A DNA stretch of 26,404 nucleotides, from the NCBI GenBank assembly GCA_946563605.1, contig CAMNVW010000005.1, forward strand, positions 1 through 26,404. The letters run 5' to 3'. Positions within the stretch are counted from its first letter, which is position 1; each line of letters begins with the position of its first letter. Under the pieces are notes generated by a model that made no database searches, was not told where the DNA came from, and worked only from the letters and a program-made list of their open reading frames with translations. Positions 15,262 to 21,878 of this stretch are shown here, in pieces. A program made the translations under genes and the position numbers. Source of the DNA: an uncultured Clostridia bacterium (GTDB taxonomy: Bacteria; Bacillota; Clostridia; Oscillospirales; Ruminococcaceae).

Positions 15262-15313
15262 GGTTCAGTCTCCCTTTCTGGTGAATTTTAGCAACTGTCA
15301 AAAAGATGATTTT

Positions 15314-15342
15314 ATTATACTCCCAAAGACTGCGGATGTCGA
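15314..15342 (-). promoter_or_regulatory. murD operon promoter
   Basis: On the minus strand TCGACA (15342-15337), a 17-base spacer and TATAAT (15319-15314) form a near-consensus sigma-A promoter about 50 bases upstream of murD. The rest of the 15343-15538 interval shows no gene or clear element. Confidence 0.75.
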
Positions 15343-15538
15343 GCGAGAACGGTCGCAAAACGGGCGGGAGATGAATTGTTGAAAACTCGAGGGCAATCTC
15401 ACCAATAAAGCGGCGTAAAAATGGACAAAGTTTCGTGTAAAAAATGGAACGACAATCAAGTTAGGGAGAGAAAACGAGTAAAACAAAGAGATTTCGAGAG
15501 ATAACGGGATATAAATTAAATTTTCCGCCTCAAAGCCC

Positions 15539-15567
15539 TTGACAGTTGATTTTGAATTGGATATAAT
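15539..15567 (+). promoter_or_regulatory. rplM-rpsI promoter
   Basis: A perfect TTGACA (15539-15544), a 17-base spacer and a perfect TATAAT (15562-15567) give the strongest promoter in the window, fitting a ribosomal protein operon. The leader is about 85 nt. Confidence 0.92.
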
Positions 15568-15621
15568 TAAGAACGTTGATTTGTCATCATTGGGATTTTT
15601 TCGGAAGACCGATGGTATAAA

Positions 15622-15636
15622 TTGTATTCGATACAA
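15622..15636 (+). promoter_or_regulatory. Leader hairpin before rplM, possible L13 leader
   Basis: TTGTAT-TCG-ATACAA forms a 6-bp hairpin 9 bases before the AGGAGG ribosome binding site of rplM. Firmicutes rplM-rpsI transcripts are known to carry an L13 leader used for autoregulation; whether this hairpin is that element cannot be settled without a covariance search. Confidence 0.35.
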
Positions 15637-15658
15637 AAATAAACAGGAGGTACTAACC

Positions 15659-16081
15659 ATGTCTACAACAATGCCAAACGCACAGAACATTACTCGTAAA
15701 TGGTATGTTATCGACGCTGCAGACAAGCCGCTCGGCCGCACCGCTGCAAAAGCTGCTGACCTGCTCCGCGGCAAACATAAACCGATCTTCGCTCCACACG
15801 TTGACTGTGGCGACCACGTTATCATCATCAACGCTGAAAAAGCAGTTCTCACCGGAAAGAAACTGGTTCAGAAGGTTCACTATCATCACTCTGGATGGAT
15901 CGGCGGTATGAAAGAGATCCGTTACGACAAACTGATGAAAGAAAACCCGGAAAAAGCAATGATGCTGGCTGTTAAAGGTATGATCCCAGACACCACCATC
16001 GGCAGACAGGCTCTGACCCGCTGCAGAATTTACAGAGGCAGCGAGCACAACCATGCTGCACAGAAACCAGAACAGCTCTAA
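15659..16081 (+). CDS. rplM: Ribosomal protein uL13
   Basis: A 140-residue large-subunit protein. The WYVIDAADKPLGRTAAKAADLLRGKHK opening (about 14-40), GDHVIIINAEK, the HHSGWIGG motif and GRQALTRCRIYRGSEHNHAAQKPE ending are all diagnostic. ATG at 15659 has a perfect AGGAGG 8 bases upstream (15645-15650); a longer reading from 15539 would begin inside the -35 box. Codon choice looks restricted, as expected for a highly expressed gene. rpsI follows after 22 bases in the usual rplM-rpsI pair. Confidence 0.97.
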   Translation: MSTTMPNAQNITRKWYVIDAADKPLGRTAAKAADLLRGKHKPIFAPHVDCGDHVIIINAEKAVLTGKKLVQKVHYHHSGWIGGMKEIRYDKLMKENPEKAMMLAVKGMIPDTTIGRQALTRCRIYRGSEHNHAAQKPEQL

Positions 16082-16103
16082 TTCGGAAGGAGGACAATGA
16101 ATT

Positions 16104-16502
16104 ATGTACGAATCTAAAGCATATTTCTACGGAACCGGCAGAAGAAAAAACTCTGTTTCCAGAGTAAGACTGTACCCAGGTACCGGTAAAGTTACTATTA
16201 ACGATAGAGACATCGACGACTACTTTGGTCTGGATACCCTGAAAGTAATCGTTCGTCAGCCATTTGAAGTTACCAACACAGCTGGTAAATTTGACGTTGT
16301 CTGCACCGTTCGCGGCGGCGGCGTATCCGGCCAGGCTGGTGCTATCCGTCACGGCATTGCTCGCGCACTGCTGCAGAACGGCGATGAAATGCGTCCAGAA
16401 CTCAAAAAAGCTGGTCTGCTGACCCGTGACCCAAGAATGAAAGAGCGTAAGAAGTACGGTCTCAAAGCCGCTCGTCGTGCTCCACAGTTCTCCAAGAGAT
16501 AA
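16104..16502 (+). CDS. rpsI: Ribosomal protein uS9
   Basis: A 132-residue small-subunit protein with GTGRRKNSVSRVRLYPGTG near the N-terminus, VRGGGVSGQAGAIRHGIARAL in the middle and the conserved basic tail ending RRAPQFSKR, whose last residues reach the P-site tRNA. ATG at 16104 follows AAGGAGG by 10 bases; an out-of-frame ATG at 16097 stops after six codons. It is co-transcribed with rplM and terminates at 16522-16556. Confidence 0.97.
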   Translation: MYESKAYFYGTGRRKNSVSRVRLYPGTGKVTINDRDIDDYFGLDTLKVIVRQPFEVTNTAGKFDVVCTVRGGGVSGQAGAIRHGIARALLQNGDEMRPELKKAGLLTRDPRMKERKKYGLKAARRAPQFSKR

Positions 16503-16521
16503 TTATTTATCCGACAATTTT

Positions 16522-16556
16522 ATCCCGAAGATCCTATGGGTCTTCGGGATTTTTTG
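16522..16556 (+). terminator. rplM-rpsI terminator
   Basis: ATCCCGAAGA (16522-16531) pairs with TCTTCGGGAT (16541-16550), 9-base loop, followed by TTTTTGTTTTT. Confidence 0.92.
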
Positions 16557-16699
16557 TTTTTATCCTTCTTTTTCTGCTGTTCCCATATTTTGAACCGCTG
16601 ATTTTTCTAAATATTTCTGCTGTCGGTATCGCCGCAACTTTGACGATGTCCAAACCGAAGAGTAGAAAAAAACAGAATAAGAAATAAACAAACGAACCG

Positions 16700-16737
16700 T
16701 ATGGCAGGCGAATCAAATTCACCTGCCATACTATTTT
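16700..16737 (+). terminator. Terminator-like hairpin in rpsI-ABC intergenic region
   Basis: TATGGCAGG and GAAT pair with ATTC and CCTGCCATA (16700-16730; one C-A mismatch in the stem, 3-base loop), then CTATTTTTT. It has no recognisable gene upstream within 150 bases. The rest of 16557-16863 shows no other clear element. Confidence 0.5.
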
Positions 16738-16863
16738 TTCGGCAGATGATAAAACGAAAGGCAAAGCGCCTGCTGTTCTGTTTTGTTAAAACTGCGTAGT
16801 TTGTAGGAGAGAACCTTACATATTTTATACACCCCGATAAAAGTTTTCAAATAAGGAGGGTTT

Positions 16864-16907
16864 TAACATAAAACGATATGTTTTTGCGGGATTTTGTGTG
16901 ATATACT
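16864..16907 (+). promoter_or_regulatory. Operator-promoter P3 of the peptide-signalling regulon (orphan)
   Basis: TAACAT-AAA-ACGATA (16864-16878) is followed by TGTTTT in the -35 position (16879-16884), a 17-base spacer and TATACT (16902-16907). The C of CGATATG is exactly 28 bases before the -10, as in the promoters at 18703-18746 and 20087-20130. It points right, toward 16974-17018, where no gene of normal size exists. Confidence 0.65.
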
Positions 16908-16913
16908 TAAAAA

Positions 16914-17018
16914 AATTGTTTTATGATTGATACAAATAAAATTAGAACACAACCTTAAAAATAGACACAACCTAAAAAGGCTAAGCGGAAGCTTTTAAAG
17001 CTTCCGCTTAGCCTTTTT
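16914..17018 (+). ncRNA. Candidate short transcript from P3
   Basis: Transcription from the -10 at 16902-16907 would start near 16914 and meet the strong hairpin at 16974-17018, giving an RNA of about 105 nt. It contains a near-direct repeat ACACAACCTTAAAAA / ACACAACCTAAAAA (16946-16978 region). The only open frame is an 11-codon one from ATG 16923 (MIDTNKIRTQP) without a ribosome binding site. It ends 10 bases from the convergent ABC gene, so read-through would be antisense to it. Prediction only. Confidence 0.35.
16974..17018. terminator. ABC exporter terminator (bidirectional)
   Basis: A perfect stem of about 20 bp, AAAAAGGCTAAGCGGAAGC with its complement ending GCCTTTTT, lies 10 bases beyond the minus-strand ABC gene. 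A/T tracts on both sides let it act in either direction. Confidence 0.92.
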
Positions 17019-17027
17019 GATTATCTT

Positions 17028-18641
17028 TTATCTTGCCGCACAGGCGACCGGCTGGAGTTCGTAGACCTTGTCAAAACGCTGTTTGCCCTCGTCGGTGAGG
17101 TGGTGGCTGATCAGGATCAGCGTCAGGTCAGGGTTGGCAAGCAAGCTTTGCTCGACAATGTCGGCATTTTTCTGGTCGAGGGCGGAGGTGCCTTCGTCCA
17201 CCAGCAGAATGGAGCGGTTGTGGATCAGCGCACGGGCGATTGCCACACGCTGCTTTTGACCGCCGGAGAGATTTCGTCCTTCCTCACCCACAACAGTGTC
17301 CAGTCCGTCAGGCATGGCGGCAAGGTCGCCTGCAAGCGCACTGTCGTGCAGCGCTTTTTGAAGCTGGGCTTCGGTGAAGGTTTCACCAAGGGTGATGTTT
17401 TCGCGGATGGTTGTATTAAACAAAAAGACGTCCTGTTCGATATAGCTCATCTGCTGCTGGAGCTGGTCGGTTGTGTAGTTTTTGGCATCCTTTCCGTCAA
17501 GCAGAATTGTGCCTGTGTAGTCCGGCAGCCAGCCGAGCAAAATTTTCAGCAGGGTGGATTTTCCACAGCCGGAAGGTCCGATGAGCGCATACTTCTTGCC
17601 GATTTCAAAGGTGCAGTTCATTTTGTCAAGGATTGGCTTTTTGTCATACTGGAAAGAGATGTTTTCCAAAGAGATTTTATCGTGCAGATTGGAAAGCGCC
17701 GGATTCTCGTGCGCTTGTGTCTCATCGCAGTGCTTTATTTTTTCAAAATACGGTTTGCTTGCGGAGATGGAAAGGCGGAGGTTGGCAAAGCGGTTTAAGC
17801 CATTTGTCACCCCTGCAAACAGGTTGCTTCCGCCTGCCAAAACTGCCGGCATAATCTTTCCTTGAAACGCCAAAGCAACGATTAAAATATCAGACAAAAT
17901 CTGAATCACGACACTCACAAAACTCATGACGGAATTAACTGCGCTCTTTGTATATGTTAATTTGCAGTTTGGCTTTTCAATCTGGTCGCTGACGGAGTCG
18001 CTCTGCTTGAGGAATTGCTCCGTTTTGTTAAAACATCGCAGCACATCCGTACCCAGCAGCAAATCTTTCAAACGGCTGACCGCATTGGCTTCTGCGTCGG
18101 AACAACGCTGTCCCATCTGCTCCATTTTTTTGTCAAACAGTTTTGGCAAAAGTAGCATAATTGCCGATGAAACCAGCGAAGCCAAAAGCAGTGACCAATG
18201 AAGGCTGAACAGAACAATCATACTCCACAGCACCTGTGCAATTCTTCCCACGCTGTTGAAGAAAGGATCCCATGCCAGCTTTTCAATCTGTTTGATGTTG
18301 TTGGTCATCCATGAGATGTACTCGCCGCTGTCCTGATGATGAAAGTCCTTGTAATTTCTGTTCAGCAATGCCAGAGACAAATCATGGCGCACTTGATTAT
18401 TCATCGTGCGAATCGCGTGGGACTGGAAATAATCCAGCAACGCACACAGTGCAAAGTATGCACCCCAGCTCAACAAGCTGATGAGCGTCCAAAACATGAA
18501 CCGTTTAAAATCAAATTTCATTGCGGCATCGAAGGTCTGCATCAGCAAAAGCTGCACACCTGCCTGTAATCCCCAAACAACAACTTGGAAAAAACACACG
18601 ATCGAAGTTAATTTCCAGTTCTTCTTGAGATAATAAGACAT
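17028..18641 (-). CDS. ABC exporter half-transporter (permease fused to ATPase)
   Basis: A 537-residue membrane protein: an N-terminal six-helix type IV exporter domain (about 1-300) and a C-terminal ATPase domain. Walker A is GPSGCGKST (355-363), the Q-loop is SYIEQDVFLF, the signature is LSGGQKQR, Walker B is ILLVDEGTSALD with the catalytic Glu present, and the H-loop is LISHHL. There is no N-terminal C39 peptidase, so it is not a leader-cleaving bacteriocin exporter. It must act as a homodimer or with a partner encoded elsewhere. ATG at 18641 has AGGGGG upstream. It is transcribed divergently from an HTH-TPR regulator, and its promoter carries the operator shared with the secreted-peptide gene, suggesting a role in peptide export or self-protection. 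Substrate unknown. Confidence 0.9.
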   Translation of the reverse strand: MSYYLKKNWKLTSIVCFFQVVVWGLQAGVQLLLMQTFDAAMKFDFKRFMFWTLISLLSWGAYFALCALLDYFQSHAIRTMNNQVRHDLSLALLNRNYKDFHHQDSGEYISWMTNNIKQIEKLAWDPFFNSVGRIAQVLWSMIVLFSLHWSLLLASLVSSAIMLLLPKLFDKKMEQMGQRCSDAEANAVSRLKDLLLGTDVLRCFNKTEQFLKQSDSVSDQIEKPNCKLTYTKSAVNSVMSFVSVVIQILSDILIVALAFQGKIMPAVLAGGSNLFAGVTNGLNRFANLRLSISASKPYFEKIKHCDETQAHENPALSNLHDKISLENISFQYDKKPILDKMNCTFEIGKKYALIGPSGCGKSTLLKILLGWLPDYTGTILLDGKDAKNYTTDQLQQQMSYIEQDVFLFNTTIRENITLGETFTEAQLQKALHDSALAGDLAAMPDGLDTVVGEEGRNLSGGQKQRVAIARALIHNRSILLVDEGTSALDQKNADIVEQSLLANPDLTLILISHHLTDEGKQRFDKVYELQPVACAAR

Positions 18642-18702
18642 AAATTTCCCCCTGATTTTTTATTAGCCCTCTAGAATATTTTATCTAAATGATTGTGTCT
18701 TT

Positions 18703-18746
18703 ATTATAGCAGTACCTTTTCCGATGAAACATATCGTCAGACGATA
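18703..18746 (-). promoter_or_regulatory. Operator-promoter of the ABC exporter
   Basis: On the minus strand TATCGT-CTG-ACGATA (18746-18732) is followed by TGTTTC in the -35 position (18731-18726), a 17-base spacer and TATAAT (18708-18703). The core TATCGTC-T-GACGATA is a perfect 15-base palindrome. The poor -35 overlapped by the operator suggests activator-dependent transcription. Confidence 0.75.
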
Positions 18747-18753
18747 AAAAAAC

Positions 18754-18774
18754 TTTCATAAAACGATAAGCTTT
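18754..18774 (+). promoter_or_regulatory. Fourth operator copy upstream of the regulator
   Basis: TTTCAT-AAA-ACGATA followed by AGCTTT matches the operator of the other three sites except that the usual TG is AG. No -10 lies 28 bases downstream (the bases there are CAGCTA). It sits about 43 bases upstream of the regulator's -35, so it may serve autoregulation or cooperative binding with the adjacent exporter operator. Confidence 0.5.
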
Positions 18775-18816
18775 TACTATGCTTTTTAATACAGCTAAAA
18801 CTTACGTGCTTTATTA

Positions 18817-18845
18817 TTGATTTTTATTCTGACAAGTGATAGAAT
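18817..18845 (+). promoter_or_regulatory. Promoter of the HTH-TPR regulator
   Basis: TTGATT (18817-18822), a 17-base spacer ending in TGA and TAGAAT (18840-18845) form a reasonable sigma-A promoter with extended -10, distinct from the operator-type promoters nearby. Confidence 0.6.
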
Positions 18846-18879
18846 TATTTATAGGAAACAGATAAAAAGGAGTTTGTTT

Positions 18880-19809
18880 ATGAAAACATATTTTATTGGT
18901 GACTTAGTGAAAAAGCGCCGCAAAGAACTGGGACTGACGCAGGAACAGCTTTGCGAAGGCATCTGTGAGCCGCTGACCATCTCCCGTTTGGAAAACGGAA
19001 AACAGACGCCTTCCATGAATACGCTCCGCGTCATTTTGCAGCGGCTGGGAATGCCGGAGCATAAGTATTACGCCCTGACGAGCCAACACGAAAGCCAGAT
19101 TGCTGACCTGCAAACAGAAATTATTTCCAGCAATACACTGAAAGACAGAAAAAGAGGATTGCAGGCGCTGAGCGAGCTGGAGGAAATTGCAGACCCTGAC
19201 GACCACCTGCTTCAGCAGTTTATCCTGCGTTCCAAAGCACTGCTGGGTAAGGAGGAAGATGGCAAGATCGTCCCCTACCCGCTGGAAGAAGAACTGGAAA
19301 TCTTGTTTCAGGCGATTCGGCTGACAGCGCCGAAATTTGATATCGACGCCATCTATGAAGGACTTTACAGCATGGATGAAGTCAAGGTGATTAACCAGAT
19401 TGCCTGTGTTTATTCCGATTTAAAACAACGAAAAAAGGCAGTTGATATCTACGATCAACTGCTGCAATACATCGAAAAGCATTTTCAGAATATCCTGCAG
19501 TCCGGCGGTCTGCTCCCTTTAGTCTCGTACAACTATGCAAGGGAGCTGGACCTGGTCGGACGTTATGAAGAAGCCATTGAAATCGCTGAGACCGGTTGGA
19601 AAGCCTGTGTGCAGTATGAACAATACCACACCCTGCCATCAACGGTTGCCCTGATTGCGGAGTGCTGCCATTTTCTGGGAAAAGACGAAAAAAGCAAAGA
19701 CTACTACAAACAGGCTTACTACCTCAGCAAAGCGATTGATCGCAATGACTGTCTACATACGGTGGTGAAAGAGGTCAAAGAATATTTTGGAGATGAGTTT
19801 TCTTTCTAG
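18880..19809 (+). CDS. HTH-TPR regulator of RRNPP (Rgg/PlcR/PrgX) type
   Basis: A 309-residue cytoplasmic regulator. An XRE-type helix-turn-helix occupies about residues 5-60 (VKKRRKELGLTQEQLCEG, then PLTISRLENGKQTPSMNTL). The remainder is all-helical with tetratricopeptide-like repeats, for example QIACVYSDLKQRKKAVDIYDQ and YNYARELDLVGRYEEAIEIAE and AECCHFLGKDEKSKDYYKQA. This is the layout of regulators that bind re-imported signalling peptides. ATG at 18880 has AAGGAG upstream; an upstream in-frame start would precede the promoter. It diverges from the ABC exporter and converges on the secreted-peptide gene, sharing a CTAG at the stops. Activation of the three operator promoters is inferred, not shown. 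Confidence 0.85.
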   Translation: MKTYFIGDLVKKRRKELGLTQEQLCEGICEPLTISRLENGKQTPSMNTLRVILQRLGMPEHKYYALTSQHESQIADLQTEIISSNTLKDRKRGLQALSELEEIADPDDHLLQQFILRSKALLGKEEDGKIVPYPLEEELEILFQAIRLTAPKFDIDAIYEGLYSMDEVKVINQIACVYSDLKQRKKAVDIYDQLLQYIEKHFQNILQSGGLLPLVSYNYARELDLVGRYEEAIEIAETGWKACVQYEQYHTLPSTVALIAECCHFLGKDEKSKDYYKQAYYLSKAIDRNDCLHTVVKEVKEYFGDEFSF

Positions 19810-20057
19810 AAATTATCCCTATCACCGCTGTCGTTGACACAAGGAGACACCGGCGGTTCTTCCGGCTGTTTGTCACCGTCTTTGTTAGGGTCATCCGGTT
19901 GATTGCCGTTTCCGTTTCCATTTCCATTTGGATCTTCTATCTGGCTACCGCCTGTAGGAATCTCGTCTGCGTGGCACAGATTGGCTGGTGCTGCAAGCAG
20001 GATGCCCATGCACAAAACGGCTGACAGAAGCATGGAAGTGAGTTTGTTTATCATCAT
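19806..20057 (-). CDS. Small secreted peptide, candidate pro-pheromone
   Basis: An 83-residue protein. Residues 1-30 are a clear Sec signal peptide (Lys5, hydrophobic core 9-25, probable cleavage after Ala30 in LCHA-DE). The mature part is low-complexity: Asn-Gly repeats (44-52), Asp/Pro/Lys/Glu-rich stretch (53-69) and a tail with one Cys (VSPCVNDSGDRDNF). ATG at 20057 has AAAGGAG upstream. It is convergent with the HTH-TPR gene and overlaps its stop by 4 bases. Its promoter has the shared operator, which fits positive feedback in an RRNPP circuit. It is longer than many known pro-pheromones, so the active fragment, likely C-terminal, is unknown; a secreted bacteriocin-like or surface role is possible. 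Confidence 0.75.
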   Translation of the reverse strand: MMINKLTSMLLSAVLCMGILLAAPANLCHADEIPTGGSQIEDPNGNGNGNGNQPDDPNKDGDKQPEEPPVSPCVNDSGDRDNF

Positions 20058-20086
20058 GTTCCTCTCCTTTGAGCTTAATTATATAC

Positions 20087-20130
20087 AGTATAACTTATGA
20101 AACCAAATAAAAACATATCGTTACATGATA
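20087..20130 (-). promoter_or_regulatory. Operator-promoter of the secreted peptide gene
   Basis: On the minus strand TATCAT-GTA-ACGATA (20130-20116) is followed by TGTTTT in the -35 position (20115-20110), a 17-base spacer and TATACT (20092-20087). The C-to-minus-10 distance is 28 bases, identical to the two other promoters. A TATAAT at 20083-20078 is an alternative -10 but would leave almost no leader. Confidence 0.75.
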
Positions 20131-20209
20131 GTTTTTTCATATACATTCAAGAATCCTTCCTCCTTCTGGGGGAATTTTATCTATTATCATTTGTGCTGTC
20201 CTAAAATGA

Positions 20210-20247
20210 CAAAAAGGCAGCCGGACACTAGTCCGGCTGCCTTTTTG
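20210..20247. terminator. MATE gene terminator
   Basis: CAAAAAGGCAGCCGGAC (20210-20226) pairs with its complement (20231-20247) around ACTA, a perfect 17-bp stem. It lies 28 bases beyond the MATE stop on the minus strand and can act in both directions. Confidence 0.93.
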
Positions 20248-20275
20248 ATAGGAGAAAAATTTGTGGAAAGTAAGC

Positions 20276-21649
20276 TTAGTCGTCCATCACCTGTACGCGG
20301 TGCTGATAAGTCAGGCGCAGCAGCAGACAGCTGACGATAAACGAAACGATTTCCGCAATCGGAAAAGCAAGCCATACCTGATTTAAGGTGCCTACCCGTG
20401 AAATCAGCCATGCGCATGGCAGTAAGATTACCAGCTGGCGCAGTACCGAGATCAGCAAGCTGTTTTTGCCTTCGCCGATTGCCTGGAAAAAGTTCGAGAA
20501 TGCGATGCCCAGCGCGGCGGCAGGGAAACAGAGGCTGATGGAGCGCAGCGCGCTGATGCCGATTTCCATCATTTCATCGCTTGCGTTAAACATCATCAGC
20601 AGATATTTTGCGCCAAACTGGAACAGCAGCAGTCCGGCAACCATGATGCCCAGCGAAATCAGCGAGGAAAGCTTTAAGGTGTGCATCAAACGTTTTTTGT
20701 TTCTGGCGCCAAAGTTAAAGCCCATAATCGGCATCGCGCCGTGTCCCAACCCAAATACCGGCATAAAGACAAAGGACTGCAATTTAAAGTAAACGCCCAA
20801 AACAGCGACCGCCGCCTGAGAAAAGACAATCAGGATATTGTTGAGCGCCATTACCATGATGGAACCAATCGACTGCATGATGATGGACGGAAAACCGACC
20901 GCGAAAATATCCTTGACAATCTGCGAAGAAAAGCGGAAGCCTTTCAGCTGTAACTTGACGGCGTGTTCCTTGGTGGTGATGATGAAAATGGAAAACAACA
21001 TCGCCAAAATCTGTCCGGCGACGGTGGCGATAGCAGCGCCGGTCACACCCAGCGCAGGCAGACCAAACCATCCAAAGATGAAGATTGGGTCGAGGATGAT
21101 ATTGGAGATGGCGCCGGTAAGCTGGAACAGCATCGGATAAACCATGTTTCCGGTTGCCTGAAGTGTTTTTTCCAAAGAAATTTCCACCAGACAGCCGAAG
21201 GCAAAGATGGTGATGATGGAGGTGTACTCAACACCCATCTGAATGATGGTCGCGTCGTTTGTGAATAACTGGAAGAATGGACGGCATAAAAACAGTCCGA
21301 AGAACAAGAAAGCAAGCCATTCAATAACGGCAATCAAAACACCGTGTGTGGCAGCAAGGTTGGCTTCGTGTTCGCGGCGTTCACCTAAACGGCGGGAAAT
21401 CAGGGAGTTTAAGCCGATGCCGGTGCCGACGCCGACCGCAATCAAAAAGTTCTGCACTGGAAACGCCAACGAAACTGCTGTCAGCGCGTGTTCCCCGATT
21501 TGCGCAACATAGATACTGTCAACGACGTTGTACAACGCCTGGATCAGCATGGAAAACATCGCCGGCAGGGACATCTGAATCAGAAGCTTTCCCACGGGCA
21601 TGGTTCCCATTTTATTTTGTGATGTTTCTGGTTTTGTATTTTCCTGCAT
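20276..21649 (-). CDS. MATE family efflux transporter
   Basis: A 457-residue inner membrane protein with about twelve helices in two similar halves, the multidrug and toxin extrusion fold, which exports organic cations or drugs by Na+ or H+ antiport. The N-terminal half shows LIQMSLPAMFSMLIQALYNVVDSIYVAQIG and a VGVGTGIGLNSLISRRLG stretch, and the second half repeats the pattern with VGFPSIIMQSIGSIMVMALNN and GLGHGAMPIMGFNFGARN. This matches the NorM/DinF-like branch common in Clostridia. ATG at 21649 has AAAGGACG upstream. It is a single-gene unit between the peptide locus and the flavin reductase. The actual substrate cannot be told. Confidence 0.92.
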   Translation of the reverse strand: MQENTKPETSQNKMGTMPVGKLLIQMSLPAMFSMLIQALYNVVDSIYVAQIGEHALTAVSLAFPVQNFLIAVGVGTGIGLNSLISRRLGERREHEANLAATHGVLIAVIEWLAFLFFGLFLCRPFFQLFTNDATIIQMGVEYTSIITIFAFGCLVEISLEKTLQATGNMVYPMLFQLTGAISNIILDPIFIFGWFGLPALGVTGAAIATVAGQILAMLFSIFIITTKEHAVKLQLKGFRFSSQIVKDIFAVGFPSIIMQSIGSIMVMALNNILIVFSQAAVAVLGVYFKLQSFVFMPVFGLGHGAMPIMGFNFGARNKKRLMHTLKLSSLISLGIMVAGLLLFQFGAKYLLMMFNASDEMMEIGISALRSISLCFPAAALGIAFSNFFQAIGEGKNSLLISVLRQLVILLPCAWLISRVGTLNQVWLAFPIAEIVSFIVSCLLLRLTYQHRVQVMDD

Positions 21650-21713
21650 AATAACGTCCTTTCATTTTTTCTGTTTTACAGCTTGATTTTGTAAGCTTCA
21701 CTCAAACCCTTTC

Positions 21714-21741
21714 ATTATAACACAGTCGCATAAAAATACAA
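21714..21741 (-). promoter_or_regulatory. MATE gene promoter
   Basis: On the minus strand TTGTAT (21741-21736), a 16-base spacer and TATAAT (21719-21714) precede the gene by about 65 bases. Confidence 0.6.
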
Positions 21742-21792
21742 TAAGCTGTCAATTGAATTTTACCTGTATTTAAATTCAATGAAAAATAAACC

Positions 21793-21821
21793 TTGTGGGT
21801 CAAACGAGGATTGTGTATAAT
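21793..21821 (+). promoter_or_regulatory. Flavin reductase gene promoter
   Basis: TTGTGG (21793-21798), a 17-base spacer and TATAAT (21816-21821) lie about 55 bases upstream of the start codon. Confidence 0.65.
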
Positions 21822-21878
21822 GGAAGTAATTTGATGCGTTATCGCAATATTCAGCCTCACAAGAGAAGGAGGATCAAT

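Noticed and set aside
15298..15852. Minus-strand open frame of 184 codons over the rplM promoter and 5' end
   Set aside because: It overlaps a perfect sigma-A promoter and rplM, with no ribosome binding site or family pattern.
16923..16958. 11-codon frame MIDTNKIRTQP as a pheromone gene under P3
   Set aside because: No ribosome binding site, no hydrophobic signal segment and too short for a known pro-peptide; kept only as a remark in the transcript entry.
20078..20083. TATAAT as the -10 of the secreted peptide gene
   Set aside because: It would place the transcript start almost on the ribosome binding site; the TATACT nine bases upstream matches the 28-base spacing of the other two operator promoters.
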